NCBI GenBank assembly: GCA_024244665.1
Contig: JAAEOI010000409.1
Coordinates: forward strand, 1 to 17,250
DNA from: Bacteroidota bacterium
Lineage (GTDB): Bacteria > Bacteroidota > Bacteroidia > Bacteroidales > GCA-2748055
Reading direction: 5' to 3'
DNA: 17,250 bases
Shown: positions 1-8,339 of the stretch, one piece after another
Layout: every line of letters begins with the position of its first letter
Position numbering within the stretch: position 1 is the first letter of the stretch
Made by a program: the position numbers and the translations under genes
The notes under the pieces: model-generated
Seen by the model: only the letters and a program-made list of their open reading frames with translations
Database searches by the model: none
What the model was told of the DNA's origin: nothing

Positions 1-1
1 C

Positions 2-157
2 AAAAAAACCGGAAAGGAGATTCCGGTAGTTGACGATAGCCCCGCCATGAAAGGGTTACAGATCTCGCTCGACGCCGGAGAGGGCCGCTTGTTCCTTCTG
101 CCACGCAGAGATAAGCAAACAGGGACAATCGGACAAGCTCCTGCTGGCGATGGTTAA
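2..157 (+). CDS. C-terminal end of an unidentified protein (5' truncated by window edge)
   Basis: An open frame runs in from the window edge and stops at TAA 155-157, leaving 51 residues. The stretch SPAMKGLQISLDAGEGRLFLL resembles the final beta-strands of many secreted glycoside hydrolases, where a GEGRLF-type motif closes the last beta-sandwich. That resemblance is from memory and the family cannot be named. An 18-residue polar, Gly-rich tail follows the motif. Such proteins usually stop within a few residues of it, so the tail could be a late extension or the result of a small frameshift. The gene is on the same strand and 124 bases upstream of the sulfatase remnant, so it may be an earlier member of the same operon. 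Confidence 0.5.
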   Translation, partial: KKTGKEIPVVDDSPAMKGLQISLDAGEGRLFLLPRRDKQTGTIGQAPAGDG

Positions 158-167
158 TATCATCGCC
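146..167 (+). terminator. Hairpin over the stop codon of the upstream gene (possible terminator or processing site)
   Basis: GGCGATG (146-152) is followed by its exact complement CATCGCC (161-167). A G-T wobble and a T-A pair extend the stem to nine pairs with a TAAT loop, which contains the TAA stop. No T-run follows directly; the nearest one is at about 200-207. It is therefore not a classical intrinsic terminator. It could be an attenuating or 3'-end protecting hairpin, or chance. Confidence 0.3.
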
Positions 168-281
168 TGATCGGCAAGTTCACGGCAGCTAAAGGAAAGT
201 GATTTTTTATGATCGATTAACTCGAGAGCTGATAACAACAAAATAGAAAGGAATATTACAATGGATATTAATTTTTAAAAA
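158..281 (+). other. Intergenic leader before the sulfatase remnant, with a five-codon mini-ORF
   Basis: This 124-base AT-rich gap probably holds the leader of the downstream genes. ATGGATATT occurs at 261 and again at 282. The first copy opens a five-codon frame ending in TAA at 276-278; the second is the start of the sulfatase remnant. AAAGGA at about 247-252 lies at ribosome-binding distance from the ATG at 261. I could not find a convincing Bacteroidota promoter (TTTG / TAnnTTTG). The mini-ORF may simply be a local duplication. Confidence 0.25.
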
Positions 282-889
282 ATGGATATTGTGAAAAAGA
301 CAGCTGTACTGCTTGCGGTATTGACACTCGTAATGATGATGTGTGCTTCCTGTTCAAACAAGGGGAGTATCCCGGAGAAGCCGAATATCATTTTTATTAT
401 TGCAGACGATCAGGCTCCTCAGACTTTGAAGGCTTACGGGAATGAGGTGTGCCAGACACCTAATCTTGACAGGCTGGCAGCAGAAGGCATGGATTGGTAG
501 GTAAACAGAATCTTTATGAACACACCTGGCGGGTCCCCTTTATTGTGAGGGGGCCGGGGATCAAAGCCGGGAGCCGCGCAGCAGGGAATCTTTACCTGAT
601 GGACGTACTGCCAACGATGTGTGAGATGGCAGGGATCGTGCAGGCAGAATGCATAGATGGTACCAGTTTAAGACCTGTCCTGCTGGGTGAGGAGGAGAAT
701 CCCAATGAGTACCTGCTGCAGCACCACGATTCCGCCGTTCAGGCTCATACAGGCGTGAAGCCAGGCCCCGGGCAGCTCAACCTTGCCGATGATCCGGCCT
801 ATGCGGCCAAACGTAAGGAGATGGAAGCCCTCCTGCTGGGGGAGATGGAGAAGTGGGGGGACCCATACCGCTTGTGGGACCAGGAGTAG
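282..889 (+). pseudogene. Sulfatase (alkaline phosphatase superfamily) remnant with two internal deletions
   Basis: The first part (282-500) encodes a lipoprotein-like signal with Cys24 as the likely lipidation site. It continues with the sulfatase opening PNIIFIIADDQ, whose paired Asp residues bind calcium in this family, and ends near TPNLDRLAAEGM. The frame then shifts, and from about 494 the sequence continues with the late sulfatase segment GKQNLYEHTWRVPFIVRGPG through to a normal-looking C-terminus at TAG 887-889. The whole middle is missing, roughly 250 residues judging from typical family length, including the C/S-x-P-S/A-R motif that becomes formylglycine. A second, in-frame gap seems to lie at about 686-705, where GTSLRPVLLGEEE runs straight into the C-terminal NPNEYLLQHHD segment without the usual strand region between them. 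No active enzyme can result. An assembly error at the first junction is an alternative. The remnant ends 8 bases before the GH95 start. Confidence 0.85.
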
Positions 890-897
890 ACCATATT

Positions 898-3309
898 ATG
901 AAAAAATCAGTAAAAATATTTCCCTTGCTGGCCATCGGTCTGGCACTGTCTGCATTCGCCTGTGGCTCATCGGGAAGCTATGAGATATGGGAATCGGAAC
1001 CCGCGCCGAACCATGGGAGGAGTCAATGGGATGGTACCAAGTCCCTGGATCGCCCCAATTCCTACGATCAGGACTGGGAACGATGGAGCTATCCTGTCGG
1101 AAACGGTTATACCGGAGCCTGTGTCTTCGGCCGGACGGATACCGAACGGATCCAGATCACGGACAAGACGCTTCACAACATAGGGAAATACGGTAAGGGC
1201 GGCTTGACCAGCTTCGCCGAACTCTATCTCGACTTTAACCAGGACGATGTGCAGAACTACCGTCGCTCGCTCAACTTGAATGAAGCCATCGCACACGTTT
1301 CCTACGAGAAAGACGGGCTTAGCTATCAACGCGAGGTTTTCGCCTCCTACCCGGATAATGTGATCGTGATACGGCTCATCGCTGACCAAAAGGGTGCGCT
1401 CTCCTTTGTCGTGCGGCCCGAGATTCCCTATCTCGAGAGGAAAGAGCGCAGCGGCACGGTCACAGCGGAAGGAAACTTGCTGACGATCAAAGGTAGCATG
1501 GCCCTGTTCAGCTGCAATTACGAGGGGCAGATCAAGGTGCTGAACGAAGGCGGCACTGTGACTGCCGGTTCTGAGAACGGAACCATCGAGGTCAGCAAGG
1601 CCGATGCGGTCACGCTGCTGATTGCGACTGGCACCAACTACCACCTCAGCGCAAAGACCTTCAGCAATCCTCCAGCGAAAAAGCTCAATCCGAATGAGTT
1701 TCCGCACGACAAGGTGTCGGCCCGCATCCAGGCGGCGCAGTCTCTGGGCTACGCCACACTCAAGGAGCGGCATCTCGGGGATTACCAGAACCTGTTCGGC
1801 CGTGTGTCGGTGAACCTGAACTCACGGCCGTCGTCCGATCCGACGCACCTTCTTCTGGAGAAGTATAAAGCGTGCGAGGCGAACACATGGCTTGAGGAGC
1901 TGATGTTCCAGTACGGCCGCTACCTGCTGATTGCCAGCTCGCGGGAAAAGAGCCTGCCCGCCAACCTGCAGGGAGCCTGGAGCCAGCATTATTACACACC
2001 GTGGACCGGGGGCTTCTGGCACAACATCAATATTCAGATGAACTACTGGGGCGTTATGAGCGCAAACCTCGCCGAGTGTTTCGAAGCCTATATCGCTTTT
2101 TTTAAGGCCTACCTTCCGCTGGCGCAGCAGCACGCCACCGATTACGTGCGCAAGCACAATCCGGATCAGTTGACGGAAGGAGGTGATAACGGCTGGATCA
2201 TCGGAACCGGAGCGAACGCGTACTATATTCCCGGGGCCGGGGGCCATTCCGGTCCGGGCACCGGCGGCTTCACCGCCAAGCTCCTGATGGAGTATTACCA
2301 ATTTACCCAGGATCAGAACTTCCTGGAAGAGCTCGCTTATCCGGCGATGCTCTCCCTCAGCAGGTTCTACTCCAGGGCACTTGTTCCGCACGGCGACCTG
2401 CTCCTGGTCGAGCCCTCTTCCTCCCCGGAGCAGCCGGCGACGCCTGAGCAGGTTGAGGGCTTGCCGGGCCATCTGAGTGGCAAGCATTATATCACGGCCG
2501 GCTGCACCTTCGACCAGGGATTTGTGTGGGAAACCTTTTCCGACGCGCTGGCTATGGCTGACAGGCTCAACAGCGAGGAACCCTTCCTCGATACGATCCG
2601 TGAGCAGATCAGTCGACTGGACCCGATCCTGATCGGTGCCGACGGCCAGATCAAGGAATACCGCAGGGAGAATCATTACAGCGATATCGGTGACCCAAAG
2701 CACCGGCACATCTCACATCTCTGTCCGCTCTATCCTGGGACACTGATTAATTCAGACCGGGAAAACTGGATGGAGGCTGCCAGTAAAACGCTGGATCTAC
2801 GCGGCAACAAAACCACCGGATGGGCCCTGGCCCATCGTATGAACTGTCGTGCCCGGCTTGGCGAGGGGGGAAAAGCGTATGAAGTCTATCAGCGCTTCAT
2901 CCGGGAACGAACCGTGCCGAACCTCTGGACCTTGCATCCCCCGTTCCAGATCGACGGCAGCCTGGGCACGATGTCCGGCGTTGCAGAGATGCTTTTGCAA
3001 AGCCATGAGGCCTATATACACATTCTGCCGGCTCTGCCGGAGGCATGGAACAGCGGTTCATTCGACGGCCTGGTGGCCCGCGGGAACTTTGTGGTCTCTG
3101 CAAAATGGAAGGATGGAATCCCAAGCGCAGTTTCCATCCTGTCCCGAAGCGGCGGCGAATGCCGGATTACCTGTCCCGGAATCGGGACAGCCACTGTCAG
3201 GGACAGCGGTGGAAACAAGATAAAGGTCACACGTGACGGAAAAGACCGGATCCGCTTTGCCTCCGCTGAAGGAGAGATATATTCAGTGGAACCAATCTGG
3301 ATGTTTTAA
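898..3309 (+). CDS. GH95 alpha-L-fucosidase / alpha-L-galactosidase, secreted lipoprotein
   Basis: An 803-residue protein, full length for GH95, predicted to release terminal alpha-L-fucose or alpha-L-galactose by inversion outside the cytoplasm. The ATG at 898 is preferred over a GTG at 853 because a signal peptide begins there (KKSVKIFPLLAIGLALSAFAC, Cys at the lipobox position) and GGAG lies 11 bases upstream. The N-terminal beta-sandwich carries YPVGNGYTGACVFG. The (alpha/alpha)6 barrel has FQYGRYLLIASSR, HNINIQMNYW, SSSPEQ and HRHISHL, and the protein ends with a beta-sandwich. By comparison with the Bifidobacterium enzyme AfcA, the likely catalytic residues are Asn376/Asn378, Glu511 (acid) and Asp686 in HPPFQID. 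The motif after Asp686 reads GSLG where GNFG is usual. The gene is markedly GC-rich and follows the sulfatase remnant by 8 bases. Fucose versus L-galactose specificity cannot be read from the sequence. Confidence 0.93.
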   Translation: MKKSVKIFPLLAIGLALSAFACGSSGSYEIWESEPAPNHGRSQWDGTKSLDRPNSYDQDWERWSYPVGNGYTGACVFGRTDTERIQITDKTLHNIGKYGKGGLTSFAELYLDFNQDDVQNYRRSLNLNEAIAHVSYEKDGLSYQREVFASYPDNVIVIRLIADQKGALSFVVRPEIPYLERKERSGTVTAEGNLLTIKGSMALFSCNYEGQIKVLNEGGTVTAGSENGTIEVSKADAVTLLIATGTNYHLSAKTFSNPPAKKLNPNEFPHDKVSARIQAAQSLGYATLKERHLGDYQNLFGRVSVNLNSRPSSDPTHLLLEKYKACEANTWLEELMFQYGRYLLIASSREKSLPANLQGAWSQHYYTPWTGGFWHNINIQMNYWGVMSANLAECFEAYIAFFKAYLPLAQQHATDYVRKHNPDQLTEGGDNGWIIGTGANAYYIPGAGGHSGPGTGGFTAKLLMEYYQFTQDQNFLEELAYPAMLSLSRFYSRALVPHGDLLLVEPSSSPEQPATPEQVEGLPGHLSGKHYITAGCTFDQGFVWETFSDALAMADRLNSEEPFLDTIREQISRLDPILIGADGQIKEYRRENHYSDIGDPKHRHISHLCPLYPGTLINSDRENWMEAASKTLDLRGNKTTGWALAHRMNCRARLGEGGKAYEVYQRFIRERTVPNLWTLHPPFQIDGSLGTMSGVAEMLLQSHEAYIHILPALPEAWNSGSFDGLVARGNFVVSAKWKDGIPSAVSILSRSGGECRITCPGIGTATVRDSGGNKIKVTRDGKDRIRFASAEGEIYSVEPIWMF

Positions 3310-3340
3310 GCATAATATTGACGTATGAAGGTTGTATATT

Positions 3341-5620
3341 ATGAATAGATTAATTATGAAAGAATTAACAAAGAGTATTTGCAGATGGACTCTGCTATTA
3401 TTATCGACTTTGATGCTGACGCATTTGAATAGTTATGGTCAGGGAGATAATGAAGGCCTTGAGAATCAGGAACGGCCCAAGCCATCGAACGAGGCGGATG
3501 CGACTGACAAGGTGCTGCTGGAGTTCAACATGAGATCCGCGCCCCTGAAGGACTGGCAGGTAGAGGGTTACGCCTTTGGCACACAACAGCCAAATCCGAA
3601 GGAACGGCAGAAAGCTGCACTCCCCAGCCGTAACCAAAGTCAGTATCAAAAAGGAAAAATGATATCGCCGGAATTTACATTTGACAATAATTATCTGAAA
3701 ATAATAAGTTCAGGGGTTTATCACCCAAAGGATATCGCCGTTGTCCTGGTTGTCGACGGGAGAGATGTCCGTTCCTGTTCCCCTCGAACTGGAATGGGTT
3801 TTTTGGGCGAAGGAAATAAATTAGATACAGCTTGGTTTGACCTCCGTCCATTAATGAGGAAGAAGGGACACCTGGAAATTAGAGACAACCATTTTAACGG
3901 ATACTTCACCCACGTAAAGATTTATAAAACGAATAATGTTCCGGAAACAGGGGTAAACCTAATCGAGGACACAGTCAGTTGGGCGCCTGACTTTTTTGAG
4001 ACTATGATTCAAGGCGATTTTCTGTTAATGCCCGTAGGACAGGTTGAAGGTACCCCCCTGCAAACGGTAAAAATAGAAATAGGCGGGAAAGAGAAGCTGG
4101 TTTCTGACTTCCCGCTGGCATTTGGTTCTATACCGGTTACCGGATATCTGCCGGTTTATGATGTTTCTGGATATCAGGGGAAACCCCTGAAGGTATCATT
4201 TAATAGTTTTACAGAATATGGTGCGACAGAGGCATCTGTGAAATTTCTCGTACAGGACAAAATACCGGGACGCGCTGTTTCAGATAAAAAACCGGCATTT
4301 CATATTTATGCCCGCTTAGGCCTGCTAAATGATCCTAACGGGCTTTGCTATATGAATGGTGTATATCATCTATTTCACCAATTTAATTATAACATTACTG
4401 CATGTTCATGGGCTCATTATATAAGCAAAGATCTGATGCATTGGGAGGAAAGGCCGACAGGAATTTTCCCTGACGAGTTTGGCTCCATGCATTCTGGTTC
4501 GGCTGCAGTGGATGTATTGAATACTTCGGGTTGGCAAACAGGCAATATCCCTCCTTTGGTGGCAGCCTATACTGCCTCTCAAGGTATGGGGGGTAAGGAT
4601 AAAATTCAGATGCAGGGACTTGCCTACAGCGTGGATGGAGGAAGGACGTTTGTTAAATTTAAGGGAAACCCTGTGCTTGGAGAATCCCAGAAATTTGTTA
4701 GGAATAGTGATAATGCACGGGATCCTAAAATCTTTTGGTTCTCGCCTACAGAGGGGCGCGACCCGCAAGCTGAAGATGGTTACTGGGTAATGGTTCTTTT
4801 TGAGAATGGGGGCAATACCATATACGCGTCGCAAGATATGAAGGAATGGGAGAGACATGGAAGCATTGCAGGATTTCATGAATGCCCGGAGCTTTTCCCT
4901 CTGGCAATAGATGGCGATCCTGAAAAGATCAGGTGGGTAATGTACGGAGGAGATGGGAAATACCATATTGGAGAATTTAACGGAAAAACTTTCCTCCCTG
5001 AAACCGGTGAGAAAATCCCGATGTACTTCGGGGGAAGGGTTTATGCCGCTCAAACTTTTAACAACACACCAAAAGGGTTTGGTGGCCAGCCCCGCAGGAT
5101 TCAAATTGGTTGGCAGGGGGGCCGTCGGGGGCAGTTGTCGATTGCTAATGAATTGACACTTCGCACTACCTCCCTGGGTTTACGTTTATGTTTATTGCCT
5201 GTTGAGGAGATCAAGAAGATTTATCGAAATTCAGAAAACAAGGATGGTATTAGCCTTGGTTTTAATGATGACAATCCATTGAAAGAAATGGATAGTGGTC
5301 TGTACGATATTGATCTGGTGGCCGACCTGTCAAAAACCGATGGTCTTGTTTTGAATATTCGTGGCGAGATATTAGAAGTAAGGGTTACAGATGATGGGCT
5401 TGTCCTGGGGGACATGAAAATTCCCGGTACTAAAATGTTATCGCTGAGAATAGTGGCAGATAATACTTCACTAGATATATATTTTGGGAAGCATGGAGTT
5501 TATTACTCCCCCCGCATGAAAAATTTGTCATCAGACAAATCATTAGGCATAAAAGTGAACAGAGGTAATGTTACATTCAAAAAACTGCAGGTGCATGAAT
5601 TGGAGTCAATCTGGAAATGA
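3341..5620 (+). CDS. GH32 beta-fructosidase (levanase/inulinase/invertase type) with N-terminal beta-sandwich domains
   Basis: A 759-residue secreted retaining enzyme expected to cleave beta-fructofuranosides. ATG 3341 is preferred over a TTG at 3332: GAAGG sits nine bases upstream and a Sec signal follows, ending near LNSYGQ. Residues of about 50-195 form a first beta-sandwich-like region (WQVEGYAFGT to HVKIYKT). Residues of about 200-300 resemble the small domain (DUF4980 type) found before GH32 in Bacteroides. The five-bladed propeller holds all three catalytic motifs: NDPNG with nucleophile Asp331, ARDPK with transition-state stabiliser Asp461, and HECPELFP with acid/base Glu514. A GH32 C-terminal sandwich starts near RRIQIGW. 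The gene is AT-richer than its GH95 neighbour. Its presence among rhamnosidases and fucosidase-like enzymes is unusual for a plain fructan locus, since no SusC/D pair or fructokinase is visible. Endo versus exo action cannot be told. Confidence 0.93.
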   Translation: MNRLIMKELTKSICRWTLLLLSTLMLTHLNSYGQGDNEGLENQERPKPSNEADATDKVLLEFNMRSAPLKDWQVEGYAFGTQQPNPKERQKAALPSRNQSQYQKGKMISPEFTFDNNYLKIISSGVYHPKDIAVVLVVDGRDVRSCSPRTGMGFLGEGNKLDTAWFDLRPLMRKKGHLEIRDNHFNGYFTHVKIYKTNNVPETGVNLIEDTVSWAPDFFETMIQGDFLLMPVGQVEGTPLQTVKIEIGGKEKLVSDFPLAFGSIPVTGYLPVYDVSGYQGKPLKVSFNSFTEYGATEASVKFLVQDKIPGRAVSDKKPAFHIYARLGLLNDPNGLCYMNGVYHLFHQFNYNITACSWAHYISKDLMHWEERPTGIFPDEFGSMHSGSAAVDVLNTSGWQTGNIPPLVAAYTASQGMGGKDKIQMQGLAYSVDGGRTFVKFKGNPVLGESQKFVRNSDNARDPKIFWFSPTEGRDPQAEDGYWVMVLFENGGNTIYASQDMKEWERHGSIAGFHECPELFPLAIDGDPEKIRWVMYGGDGKYHIGEFNGKTFLPETGEKIPMYFGGRVYAAQTFNNTPKGFGGQPRRIQIGWQGGRRGQLSIANELTLRTTSLGLRLCLLPVEEIKKIYRNSENKDGISLGFNDDNPLKEMDSGLYDIDLVADLSKTDGLVLNIRGEILEVRVTDDGLVLGDMKIPGTKMLSLRIVADNTSLDIYFGKHGVYYSPRMKNLSSDKSLGIKVNRGNVTFKKLQVHELESIWK

Positions 5621-5624
5621 GTTC

Positions 5625-5656
5625 ATGGTTGTTGGTGATTTCACCGGTAAAACCAT
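5625..5656 (+). other. Nested inverted repeat in the largest operon gap
   Basis: The 115-base gap between the GH32 and first GH106 genes begins with an imperfect hairpin. The outer arms ATGGTT (5625-5630) and AACCAT (5651-5656) enclose the inner arms GGTGA (5634-5638) and TCACC (5641-5645). There is no T-run, so a rho-independent terminator is unlikely. It could be an mRNA processing or stability element. The rest of the gap, to 5735, is featureless apart from an A-rich run before the start codon. Confidence 0.25.
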
Positions 5657-5735
5657 AGACTCTCCCAGGAAGCCTGACTGCATTTGAAATCGCATGTTGT
5701 AAAAGATCCACGGGGAAGTAATAAAAACAATAACA

Positions 5736-8300
5736 ATGAAAAAAACTATGTCATCAAAATTCTTCACTGCCTTATTCCTGGCAGCAGCTTATATAGCTGG
5801 TTTTACCAACTGTGTACCGGATACTGAAAAACGTGAATACACCGAACTGGAAAGGATTTTTGAAAACCCGCCTGAGTCTGCCTTCCCCGGGGTGTTATGG
5901 GAGTGGATGGGATGCAATATCAGTAAAGAGAGCATTACCCGTGACCTGGAAGCACTCCGTGAGACAGGATTTAACCGGACCCTCATGTTCAGCCTGGCGG
6001 ATGTGACCACACCCTGGCCCAATAAGATCTACGACAGCCCGACACCGGAGATTATTGCCTGGACCGGGCCCTGGTGGGAGCTGGTCCGGCATGCCGCGCT
6101 GGAATCGAAACGCCTGGGGATGGATTTTGGCATGTTCAACGGTCCCGGGTATGCAACGAGCGGCGGACCCTGGATCCCGGCCGAGCTGTCCATGCAGGAG
6201 ACCTGTTTTTCACAACAGGGGATTAAGGGTGGCCGACACCTTAGCCTGGTTCTTGAGAGACCCAGGGTGGATCCCCGGGCCAACCATGTACATCCTCATT
6301 TCAATCCCGAAACCGGACTGGTTGAAAAACCTGTGATCCCGGAACGGAAAACTTTCTATCGCGACATTGCCGTGCTTGCTCTCCCTGCCGAAGGGGTGGT
6401 GCCCGGGGAGAAGGTCATCGACCTGAGCCACCTGCTTGGAGAGGATGGAAAACTCGAATGGGATGCACCTGCGGGAGACTGGATCGTCTACCGTTTCGGT
6501 CACACCACGATGGGAGCCCTGCTGCAACCCCCGCAGTGGGAGGCCAGGGGGCTCGAATGTGATAAAATGAATCCGGAAGCAGTCGCTTTCCACATAAACC
6601 ATATTACCAGAGAAATAAAAAAACATCTGGGAGATCTGGTCGGGAGCGGATTCACTTTCGTCCATTTCGACAGTTATGAAGCTGGCGTTCCGGGCTGGAC
6701 CCCAAAGATGAGGGAGGAATTCAGTGAAAGGCGCGGATACGACCTCACCCCCTTCCTTCCCACCCTGGCAGACAGGGTGATCGGCAGCGAGGAGGAGAGC
6801 AATAAATTCCGGAATGATCTCCAGGAAACCATTAAGGATCTATACGGAGAAGTCTATTTCAGGACCGCCAGGCAGATGCTGAATGAGGCAGGCCTGGAGT
6901 TCAGCTGTGAAGCGTACGGGGGTCCATGGAGGTATGATGATGTAATGCCTTCCGTTGAAAGGGCCATGGTGGAATTCTGGCTCAGGGAAGAGGGTTTCTT
7001 TTCCAGACGTCTGCACGAAGCCTTGCCCGAATTTCAAAAGGCAGGCCATAATCTTATTGAGGCAGAGGCCTTTACGGGAAGGCCGATGGAATGCCAGTGG
7101 AGCGAAACCCCTGCCTGGATCAAACCCTCTGGGGATGCTGCCTTCTGCGCAGGTGTAAACCGCTTCCTCCTGCATCGCTATGTACCTCAGCCCTGGGATG
7201 ATAAATATAAACCTGGCAACACGATGGGATTATGGGGGACACACTTCGACCGTACCCAGACCTGGTGGGAACCATTCAAGGCTACGGTTGAATACTGGCA
7301 GCGTTGCCAGGCCCTCCTGCAATGGGGAAGTTTCAAAAGTGTTCCGGGCGACTTTGAGGCGATCGGTCCGACCGGTGATTTGCAGCTGTCGTTCATTCAT
7401 CGCAGCGGTGAGGCGGCTGATGTCTATTTCCTTGCAAACACCGATAAAGAGGCCTCCGGCAGGGTTAACTGTTCCTTTGCAGTGGAAGGCATGCAACCCG
7501 AATTATGGGATCCGGTCTGGGGCACACGGCGCGAGCTACCGGAATTTGAACAGCATGACGGAAAAACTATTGTCCCCCTGGAGTTTGCCCCCACCCAGAG
7601 CTGGTTCGTAGTATTCCGCAAAAAAGCCCGGGATGCCGGGAGAGTCGGTAATAATGGCGGGACAAATACAAACTTCCCTGTGTCTGAACCTGTACGGGAG
7701 ATAAGCGGGGATTGGGAAGTGTCGTTTGATCCGGAATGGGGAGGGCCTCCGAAGGCAGTGTTCAATCAACTGGAAGACTGGACATCACGCCCGGAGCCCG
7801 GCATCAGGTATTACTCAGGCACTGCAGTCTATAACAAGGTTTTTGATCTTGAGCCTGCCGACAACAGGGAACTGCAGATCGACAAATCAGACAGATTGTT
7901 TCTGGACCTTGGTACGGTTAACCACATCGCCAGGGTCCGGCTCAACGGGAAGGACCTGGGAGTGGTCTGGTGTGAACCCTGGAGGGTGAATATCCCTGAG
8001 GGACTCCTCAATCCGTCCGGCAATAAAATTGAGATAGAAGTCACCAATACCTGGGCAAACCGCCTGATCGGGGATGAGCAAGAACCTGCTGACTGTGAGT
8101 GGGCATCAGGACATCATTTTAAAGATGCAGGAAGTTACCTGGTCCGCTTCCCTGACTGGTTCCTGAAAGGTGAACCAAGACCTTCCAGTGGCCGCTACTG
8201 CTTCACCACCTGGAATTATTTCACGAAGGACTCGCCGCTTCTCGAGTCAGGGCTTCTGGGGCCCGTCAGGCTTCTGAGCTACGATGAGGCAGTGCAGTGA
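5736..8300 (+). CDS. GH106 alpha-L-rhamnosidase, short form
   Basis: An 854-residue secreted protein, probably a lipoprotein (Cys26 after a hydrophobic stretch, though the preceding residues FTN are not a canonical lipobox). It matches GH106: WEWMGCNISKESITRDLEAL and GPGYATSGGPW in the N-terminal half of the barrel, then HFDSYE, SCEAYGGPW (Glu392), VEFW, IEAEAFTG (Glu442, Glu444) and FLLHRYVPQPW. The acidic residues in the last motifs are the best catalytic candidates, by analogy with calcium-dependent inverting rhamnosidases of the family. The C-terminal part (from about residue 650) is a jelly-roll sugar-binding-like domain with IARVRLNGKDLGVVW. Compared with the second GH106 of this operon, it lacks about 105 residues after QALLQWG (residue 526), which correspond to a Rossmann-like insert domain. 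The A-rich leader before ATG 5736 is typical of Bacteroidota starts. Confidence 0.9.
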   Translation: MKKTMSSKFFTALFLAAAYIAGFTNCVPDTEKREYTELERIFENPPESAFPGVLWEWMGCNISKESITRDLEALRETGFNRTLMFSLADVTTPWPNKIYDSPTPEIIAWTGPWWELVRHAALESKRLGMDFGMFNGPGYATSGGPWIPAELSMQETCFSQQGIKGGRHLSLVLERPRVDPRANHVHPHFNPETGLVEKPVIPERKTFYRDIAVLALPAEGVVPGEKVIDLSHLLGEDGKLEWDAPAGDWIVYRFGHTTMGALLQPPQWEARGLECDKMNPEAVAFHINHITREIKKHLGDLVGSGFTFVHFDSYEAGVPGWTPKMREEFSERRGYDLTPFLPTLADRVIGSEEESNKFRNDLQETIKDLYGEVYFRTARQMLNEAGLEFSCEAYGGPWRYDDVMPSVERAMVEFWLREEGFFSRRLHEALPEFQKAGHNLIEAEAFTGRPMECQWSETPAWIKPSGDAAFCAGVNRFLLHRYVPQPWDDKYKPGNTMGLWGTHFDRTQTWWEPFKATVEYWQRCQALLQWGSFKSVPGDFEAIGPTGDLQLSFIHRSGEAADVYFLANTDKEASGRVNCSFAVEGMQPELWDPVWGTRRELPEFEQHDGKTIVPLEFAPTQSWFVVFRKKARDAGRVGNNGGTNTNFPVSEPVREISGDWEVSFDPEWGGPPKAVFNQLEDWTSRPEPGIRYYSGTAVYNKVFDLEPADNRELQIDKSDRLFLDLGTVNHIARVRLNGKDLGVVWCEPWRVNIPEGLLNPSGNKIEIEVTNTWANRLIGDEQEPADCEWASGHHFKDAGSYLVRFPDWFLKGEPRPSSGRYCFTTWNYFTKDSPLLESGLLGPVRLLSYDEAVQ

Positions 8301-8339
8301 GGAATGATTATTAAATCTCCTTTTTCAGGTATAATAACA

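Noticed and set aside
56..241. Small minus-strand frame across the upstream gene end
   Set aside because: It overlaps the C-terminal coding sequence on the plus strand and shows no recognisable protein features.
853..897. N-terminal extension of the GH95 protein from a GTG codon
   Set aside because: It overlaps the end of the sulfatase remnant and would put 15 residues ahead of a clear lipoprotein signal peptide; ATG 898 has a better ribosome-binding site.
967..1773. Long open frame on the minus strand opposite the GH95 gene
   Set aside because: It lies wholly over a well-supported GC-rich gene; its translation has no signal, domain or motif I recognise and is typical of antisense shadow frames.
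1822..2709. A 295-codon minus-strand frame opposite the GH95 gene
   Set aside because: Same reason: full overlap with conserved GH95 barrel motifs and a translation without recognisable features.
4406..5104. Minus-strand frame opposite the GH32 propeller
   Set aside because: The plus strand holds the GH32 RDP and EC motifs in this interval; the antisense translation shows no coherent features.
8304..8339. Earlier start for the DUF5703 protein
   Set aside because: ATG 8340 follows an A-rich leader and opens directly into a signal peptide; the upstream 12 residues do not fit one.
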